Source: Oceanirhabdus sp942490885 (lineage in GTDB: Bacteria; Bacillota; Clostridia; Clostridiales; Clostridiaceae). From it: a stretch of 64,000 nucleotides of DNA. The notes beneath the pieces were generated by a model. That model searched no databases. It was given only the letters and a program-made list of their open reading frames with translations, and was not told the DNA's origin. Below, piece by piece: positions 59,260 to 64,000 of the stretch. The DNA is taken from contig CALNYT010000002.1 of assembly GCA_942490885.1 (NCBI GenBank), positions 2,232,001-2,296,000 of the forward strand, in the 5' to 3' direction. The number at the start of each line of letters is the position of its first letter. Position 1 is the first letter of the stretch. A program made the translations under genes and the position numbers.

Positions 59260-60963
59260 ATGATTAAGGGAACAAATGCTTCACCTGGTGTCGCAATAGG
59301 TAAAGCTTTATTATTAAAAGAAGAAGAAGTTAAAATCTTTAAAAGCAATAATATTACTGTGAAAGAAGAAATTGAAAAACTAAATGAATCAGTAAATAAA
59401 TCAAAATTGGAATTAAATAAGATTAAAGATAAAGTTGCAAATGAAATAGGAGAAGAGGAAGCCCAAATTTTTGAATCTCATTTAATGGTTTTAGAGGATC
59501 CAGAACTTTTGAATACTACTATTAATAAGATTCAAAATGAAAAGGTAAATGCTGATTATGCTTTAAATGAAGTAGCAAATAACTATATAACTGTTTTTGA
59601 AAGTATGGACAATGAATACATGAAGGAAAGAGCCGCTGATATAAAAGATGTAACAGGCAGGATGTTGAAGCATATTTTAGGAATCAAATCAGTGGATTTA
59701 TCATTTTTAGATGGTGAATACATTATTGTATCTCATGATCTTACACCATCACAAACTGCTGTTATGGACAAAAAAAGTGTTGCTGGATTTATAACTGATA
59801 TTGGTGGAAGAACATCCCATAGTGCTATAATGGCCAGAACTCTTGAAATACCTGCAGTTGTTGGAATGAAAAATATTACTGACACTGTAAAAGATGGTGA
59901 CATGATTGTCTTTAATGGGGATACTGGAGAAGTTGTAATAAATCCAGATAATGAAACATATCAAATGTTTAAGAATATGAAAGAACAGTTTGAACAAGAG
60001 AAGGAAGAGCTTAAGAAGATGATAGGAGTTGCTACAAAGACTATAGATAGTCGACATGTTGAATTAGCAGCTAATATTGGTACTCCAAACGATGTTGAGG
60101 GAGTTTTGAAAAATGACGGTGAAGGTGTAGGATTATACAGAACTGAGTTTTTGTATATGGATAGAAGTAATTTTCCGAATGAAGAAGAACAGTTTGTAGC
60201 ATATAAGAGCGTTCTTGAAGGAATGAATGGAAGACCTGTTGTCATAAGAACTCTTGATATCGGAGGAGATAAAGAATTAGATTATCTAAAACTTCCAAAG
60301 GAAATGAATCCTTTTCTTGGATATAGAGCAATAAGATTATGTTTAGATAGAGTGGATATTTTTAAAACTCAATTAAGAGCACTACTAAGAGCTAGTATTT
60401 ACGGTAAATTAAGAATTATGTTCCCAATGATATCATCATTAGAAGAACTCTTAAAGGCTAAACACATTCTTGAGGAATGCAGACAAGAATTGATTAATGA
60501 AGGAATTGAAATAGATAATAGTATTGAAATAGGTATGATGATTGAAGTGCCTTCAGCAGCGCTAATATCAGATATTTTAGCTAAACACGTTGATTTCTTT
60601 AGTATTGGTACAAATGATTTAATTCAGTATACTACTGCTGTTGATAGAATGAATGAGAAAATTCATGATTTATATAATATGTTCAACCCAGCTGTACTGC
60701 GTTTGATTAAGTTGGTTATTGATAATGCTCATAAAGAAGGAAAATGGGTAGGTATGTGTGGTGAAGCTGCAGGAGATGAAAAAATGATTCCAATATTACT
60801 TGGGTTTGGATTGGATGAATTTAGTATGAGTGCAATTTCTATTCTTAAAGCCAGAAAGCAAATAAATAGCTTAAGTTTTGAAAAGATGAAAGAGTTTAGT
60901 GAAAAAATTCTTACTATAGGTTCATCTGCAGAAGTTGAAGAAGCAATTAAAAATATTTCATAG
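59260..60963 (+). CDS. ptsI: PTS enzyme I
   Basis: A 567-residue phosphoenolpyruvate-protein phosphotransferase that starts the PTS cascade by phosphorylating HPr. ATG 59260 gives the usual MIKGTNASPGVAIGKAL; an ATG six bases earlier is possible. The phospho-His187 is in GGRTSHSAIMARTLEIPAVVG. PEP-site motifs DGEGVGLYRTEFLYMDR, IRTLDIGGDKEL and GEAAGDE with the catalytic Cys region (WVGMCGEAAGDEKM) are present. It is separated from ptsH by about 5 kb and has its own 250-base upstream region without an obvious GlcT site. Confidence 0.96.
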   Translation: MIKGTNASPGVAIGKALLLKEEEVKIFKSNNITVKEEIEKLNESVNKSKLELNKIKDKVANEIGEEEAQIFESHLMVLEDPELLNTTINKIQNEKVNADYALNEVANNYITVFESMDNEYMKERAADIKDVTGRMLKHILGIKSVDLSFLDGEYIIVSHDLTPSQTAVMDKKSVAGFITDIGGRTSHSAIMARTLEIPAVVGMKNITDTVKDGDMIVFNGDTGEVVINPDNETYQMFKNMKEQFEQEKEELKKMIGVATKTIDSRHVELAANIGTPNDVEGVLKNDGEGVGLYRTEFLYMDRSNFPNEEEQFVAYKSVLEGMNGRPVVIRTLDIGGDKELDYLKLPKEMNPFLGYRAIRLCLDRVDIFKTQLRALLRASIYGKLRIMFPMISSLEELLKAKHILEECRQELINEGIEIDNSIEIGMMIEVPSAALISDILAKHVDFFSIGTNDLIQYTTAVDRMNEKIHDLYNMFNPAVLRLIKLVIDNAHKEGKWVGMCGEAAGDEKMIPILLGFGLDEFSMSAISILKARKQINSLSFEKMKEFSEKILTIGSSAEVEEAIKNIS

Positions 60964-61005
60964 TAGATTAGAATTATAATTGATTTTTAATGATTATTTT
61001 TATAA

Positions 61006-61052
61006 GCAATTAAGTCTAGTTAAGATAAATATCTACTAGGCTTTTTATTTTT
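61006..61052 (+). terminator. Probable terminator after ptsI
   Basis: CTAGT and ACTAG form a short stem ahead of a T-rich tract. The stem is weak. Confidence 0.45.
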
Positions 61053-61228
61053 AGCTAAATTATATTTAGATTGGTTACTTTATATATTTAGTAATAATTA
61101 ATATGTATATAAAGATTAAAAATTAAAATAAAGAATTACAAATTTAAAAGAATAGATTATAAAATTATTGAAAATTTGTTACAATGTATAAATATAGATA
61201 TATTTATATTAAAGAAGGGCTGTATAAT

Positions 61229-63184
61229 ATGAGAATAATGACAAAAAAACTAACGATTTTTATAATAATTTGTTTGATTTCTTTTAATAATACAAGTATT
61301 GTTAAAGGATTAGAAGATGATAAAAAAAATATACTTGTAATAAATTCCTACAATAATGATGAAAAGTGGAGTAAAGATATTTTTAATGCTATAAAGATGA
61401 CATTTAATAAAGAGAATGGAGTTATTGTTAGAGGAGATAGTCTTAATTATCAAGATTATTTAGAGGAAGAATATCTTGATTCTATAATTGAATTATTCAA
61501 TTATAAATATAAAAAAACGCAGATTGATATAATTGTTACAATAGGTGAACCTGCCTATAGATTTATTATGAAGAATGGACAAGAAATATTTGGAGAAATA
61601 CCCCATATTGTAACAGGTATTAATGGTATTGATTTTAATGAAATAAAGAAACATAAAAATGTTATTGCTACAAAATATGAATTAGATATATTAGGAAATA
61701 TTGAATTAATATACTCAATGCACCCTGAATTGGACAAGATAATTTTTATAGAAGATATCAATCCGTTGTTTGAATGGGATATTGACATTGCAATTAAGGA
61801 TGCTGGTCTTAAGGCAAGTGAATACGTTAAAATAAAATCAGATGATACAAATTATATTATTCAACAGGTGAACAAAATACAAGGGAGTAAGGCTATTTTA
61901 TTATCTCCTATAAATACAATAAATTATGATAATAAAAAAACATATAATAAATTCTCCAAGGAGTTAAGTGACTCACTTGAGGTGCCCATCTATTCTATTT
62001 GGAGTGGATATACTGGACAAGGTATTGTAGGTGGAAAGTTACATAGGAGTTACTTTGAAGGATTAGAGGCAGTAAAAATAATTAAAGAGATTTTTATAGG
62101 GAAAGACATCAATGAGATTGATTCAGTAATTGTTAGAAATGTAATAAATCAATTCGATTTCCAAGTGCTTAAAAGGTTTAGTATTCCAATAGATATTCTC
62201 CCGAAAGGGTCAAAGGTTTTTAATCAACCGGGGAAATCTGTGAAAATTGATAAAGATTGGATATATATATGGGTTTTATTGTTATTAATTTCTTTTGTAG
62301 CGATTATTAATTATATATTACTCAATATTTCAAAAAGAAGGTTATCCGAAAAATCTATTGAAGAGAGTAATGAAATGTTGATGGAGGCTAAAGAACATAA
62401 TAGATTAAAATCAGATTTCTTTGCTAACATCACTCATGATATTCGAACACCTATTAATGTTATATTAAGTATTACACAGTTAGCAAGTGTACTGGATGGA
62501 AATAAGGATGAGAATTTTGAAAAGATTAAGAAATATAATGGAACTATAAGAGATAATTGTTTTAGATTATTAAGGATATCCAATAATCTAATTGATATGA
62601 CTAAAATTGACTCGGGATTTATGAATATGGAATTTAAAAATTATGAGATAATTAGTTTAATTGAAAATATTACATTATCTGTAGCTAAGTTAGCTGAAAA
62701 TAAAGGGATAAATTTGATATTTGATACTGAGATTGAAGAAAAGATAATTGCTTGTGATGGATTGAAAATTGAAAGAGTAATAATGAACTTACTTTCAAAT
62801 GCCATAAAATTCACAAAAGAGAATGGAAATATTGAAGTTTATATTTATGAATATGACAGGTATTTAGTGATTTCAGTGAAAGATTCAGGTATAGGAATAC
62901 CTGAAGAAAAGATTGTGAATATATTTGAAAGATTTAATATGGCTGAGGGAAATCAGAATTGTAATGCATATGGAAGTGGTATTGGATTATTCATAGTGAA
63001 AAATATAGTGGAAAAGCATAATGGGAATATTGAAGTTAATAGTAAGTTACATGAGGGAACAGAATTTTTAATAAAAATACCTGATTCGATAATTGAAAAT
63101 CTAGAGCCTATCTATTACTCTGTATCTGATGACAATGAAAACATAATAAATGTTGAATTCACGGATATTAATACATACGTATAG
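61229..63184 (+). CDS. Sensor histidine kinase with substrate-binding-type sensor
   Basis: A 651-residue membrane kinase. ATG 61229 follows GAAGGGC. A signal segment precedes an extracellular region (residues about 30-340) resembling the ABC substrate-binding (PF04392) fold: NILVINSYNNDEKWSKDIFNAI, VTIGEPAYRF, VTGINGIDF. A membrane helix (about 350-372) leads to the HisKA H-box with His403 in FFANITHDIRTPINVIL. The HATPase domain has NLLSNAIKFT, VKDSGIGIPEEKI and GSGIGLFIVKNIVEKH. No response regulator gene adjoins it, so it is an orphan here. It may sense a small organic ligand. Confidence 0.9.
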   Translation: MRIMTKKLTIFIIICLISFNNTSIVKGLEDDKKNILVINSYNNDEKWSKDIFNAIKMTFNKENGVIVRGDSLNYQDYLEEEYLDSIIELFNYKYKKTQIDIIVTIGEPAYRFIMKNGQEIFGEIPHIVTGINGIDFNEIKKHKNVIATKYELDILGNIELIYSMHPELDKIIFIEDINPLFEWDIDIAIKDAGLKASEYVKIKSDDTNYIIQQVNKIQGSKAILLSPINTINYDNKKTYNKFSKELSDSLEVPIYSIWSGYTGQGIVGGKLHRSYFEGLEAVKIIKEIFIGKDINEIDSVIVRNVINQFDFQVLKRFSIPIDILPKGSKVFNQPGKSVKIDKDWIYIWVLLLLISFVAIINYILLNISKRRLSEKSIEESNEMLMEAKEHNRLKSDFFANITHDIRTPINVILSITQLASVLDGNKDENFEKIKKYNGTIRDNCFRLLRISNNLIDMTKIDSGFMNMEFKNYEIISLIENITLSVAKLAENKGINLIFDTEIEEKIIACDGLKIERVIMNLLSNAIKFTKENGNIEVYIYEYDRYLVISVKDSGIGIPEEKIVNIFERFNMAEGNQNCNAYGSGIGLFIVKNIVEKHNGNIEVNSKLHEGTEFLIKIPDSIIENLEPIYYSVSDDNENIINVEFTDINTYV

Positions 63185-63212
63185 CAGTGATGACTTGGAA
63201 TTATTAAACTTA

Positions 63213-63238
63213 AGCGATCTATATCGCTTTTTTTTTTG
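63213..63238 (+). terminator. Terminator after the histidine kinase gene
   Basis: AAGCGAT and ATCGCTT with a CTAT loop are followed by a long T-run. Confidence 0.85.
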
Positions 63239-63306
63239 TCACAAAGCTGTAACTTAATAGAGGTAGAATATTTATAATAGATAATTGAAGTTAGGAGGAA
63301 AAAAAA

Positions 63307-64000
63307 ATGAATGAGTTTGATATTAATGAAAACAAAGGAATTAATGAGAGCCAAAATAATGTAAAAGGTGAAAGCTATGAATTTAATAACAGCAAACAGG
63401 ACGAGGTAGTAAACATAGAGTCATACGAGATGAAAAGAACAGGTAGAAAGAAAAGAGGTTTTTTAGGTAAAAAAGTATTGGCATATATGTTGAGTGGTAT
63501 TCTTATAGCTAGTATTGGAGGCGGGGTTGGTTCTTATGTGACATATTCGGTACTATCATCAACATTAAATACTAAACAAGTTGCTTCGGATGAAAAAATC
63601 AACAAAACATATTCAGAAAAGAATGTTAAAATTAGTAATGTAAATGAGTTATCTGGTAAAGAAATCACAATACCACAAATTGTAGAAACAGTAAGTCCTG
63701 CTGTAGTTGCTGTTTCCACGAAAGAATCATCTAGACAAAGTTTTGGAGGATATGTGTCTCCAGTGAGAGAAGGTCTTGGTTCAGGAGTGATATTCAATGA
63801 TGAAGGATACATTTTAACAAACTACCATGTTGTAGATAATATTGTTTCAAATAAAGGTTCATTGACAGTAATCTTCAATAATGGCCAAGAAGTTAATGCT
63901 AAGGTTGTGAATTTTGATTCTGAGTATGATATTGCTGTATTAAAAATAACTGAAGATGTAAAGATACCAGGCGTAGCTAACTTTGGGAACTCAGATATTC
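63307..64000 (+). CDS. HtrA/DegP-like serine protease, 5' part
   Basis: The ORF starts at ATG 63307 behind AGGAGG and runs off the window end, giving 231 residues. A cytoplasmic acidic region (about residues 1-55) and a membrane anchor (about 58-80: GKKVLAYMLSGILIASIGGG) precede the trypsin-like domain. Seen so far are VSPAVVAVSTKES, LGSGVIFNDEGYILTNYHVV with catalytic His174, and FDSEYDIAVLKI with Asp208. The catalytic serine and PDZ domain must lie beyond 64000. It is an envelope quality-control protease by family. Confidence 0.9.
   Translation, partial: MNEFDINENKGINESQNNVKGESYEFNNSKQDEVVNIESYEMKRTGRKKRGFLGKKVLAYMLSGILIASIGGGVGSYVTYSVLSSTLNTKQVASDEKINKTYSEKNVKISNVNELSGKEITIPQIVETVSPAVVAVSTKESSRQSFGGYVSPVREGLGSGVIFNDEGYILTNYHVVDNIVSNKGSLTVIFNNGQEVNAKVVNFDSEYDIAVLKITEDVKIPGVANFGNSDI

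Overview
The window comes from a low-GC Gram-positive anaerobe of the Clostridium type. The DNA is AT-rich, start codons are mixed (ATG, GTG, TTG) behind strong AGGAGG-like ribosome binding sites, and genes are separated by many hairpin-plus-T terminators. The gene content fits too: bifunctional AdhE with a Rex-like operator, GlcT-type antitermination of PTS genes, a T-box leader, lipoproteins and NlpC/P60 cell-wall hydrolases. No rRNA, tRNA or CRISPR array was seen, and there is no prophage.

Layout. 1-1.6 kb: a complete ISLre2-family insertion sequence with a 9-bp target duplication. 1.6-8.5 kb: a decayed cysS behind an apparently intact cysteine-rich leader peptide and attenuator, a 2TM protein, a decayed beta-lactamase-fold gene, a GNAT acetyltransferase, a third leader peptide with a three-arm attenuator in front of a CD3324-like DNA-binding protein, plsY, an rmlD remnant, and hisS behind a leader peptide with five consecutive histidines. 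8.5-19 kb: a GntR-controlled membrane protein, two cell-envelope enzymes, a transglycosylase whose 3' end is supplied by a small repeat element, a transglutaminase, topB, map and kptA. 19-33 kb: a two-gene ABC exporter, YbjQ and DUF2161 proteins, a MATE pump, RidA, lipoproteins, NagZ-like hexosaminidase, nucleoside hydrolase and pantothenate uptake (DUF997-panF). 33-39.6 kb: an intact but catalytically stripped LacZ-like protein with a DUF218 partner, a terminator split by two TA-flanked MITEs, and an NSS amino-acid transporter under T-box control with a 58-nt homopolymer ahead of its start. 39.6-48 kb: PHP phosphatase, EamA transporter, adhE, a ParB/BMP fusion with a metallophosphoesterase, and small proteins. 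48-61 kb: the general PTS set (ptsG, crr, glcT, a membrane-anchored EIIA paralogue, ptsH and further on ptsI) with two GlcT antiterminator sites. 61-64 kb: a hybrid histidine kinase with a substrate-binding sensor, and the 5' part of an htrA-like protease.

How it fits together. Glucose import is the clearest system. EI, HPr, EIIA and EIICB are all here; GlcT is encoded beside them, and its RNA targets lie in front of both ptsG and crr. AdhE is the fermentative outlet for acetyl-CoA, with a likely redox (Rex) operator. The most unusual theme is control by translated leader peptides. Within 5.4 kb three short ORFs (cysteine-rich, histidine-rich, and an RFR...APSKDY type) overlap alternative RNA hairpins. 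This layout suggests ribosome-mediated transcription attenuation, where clostridia normally use T-boxes. All functional statements are read from sequence alone; no database search was run.
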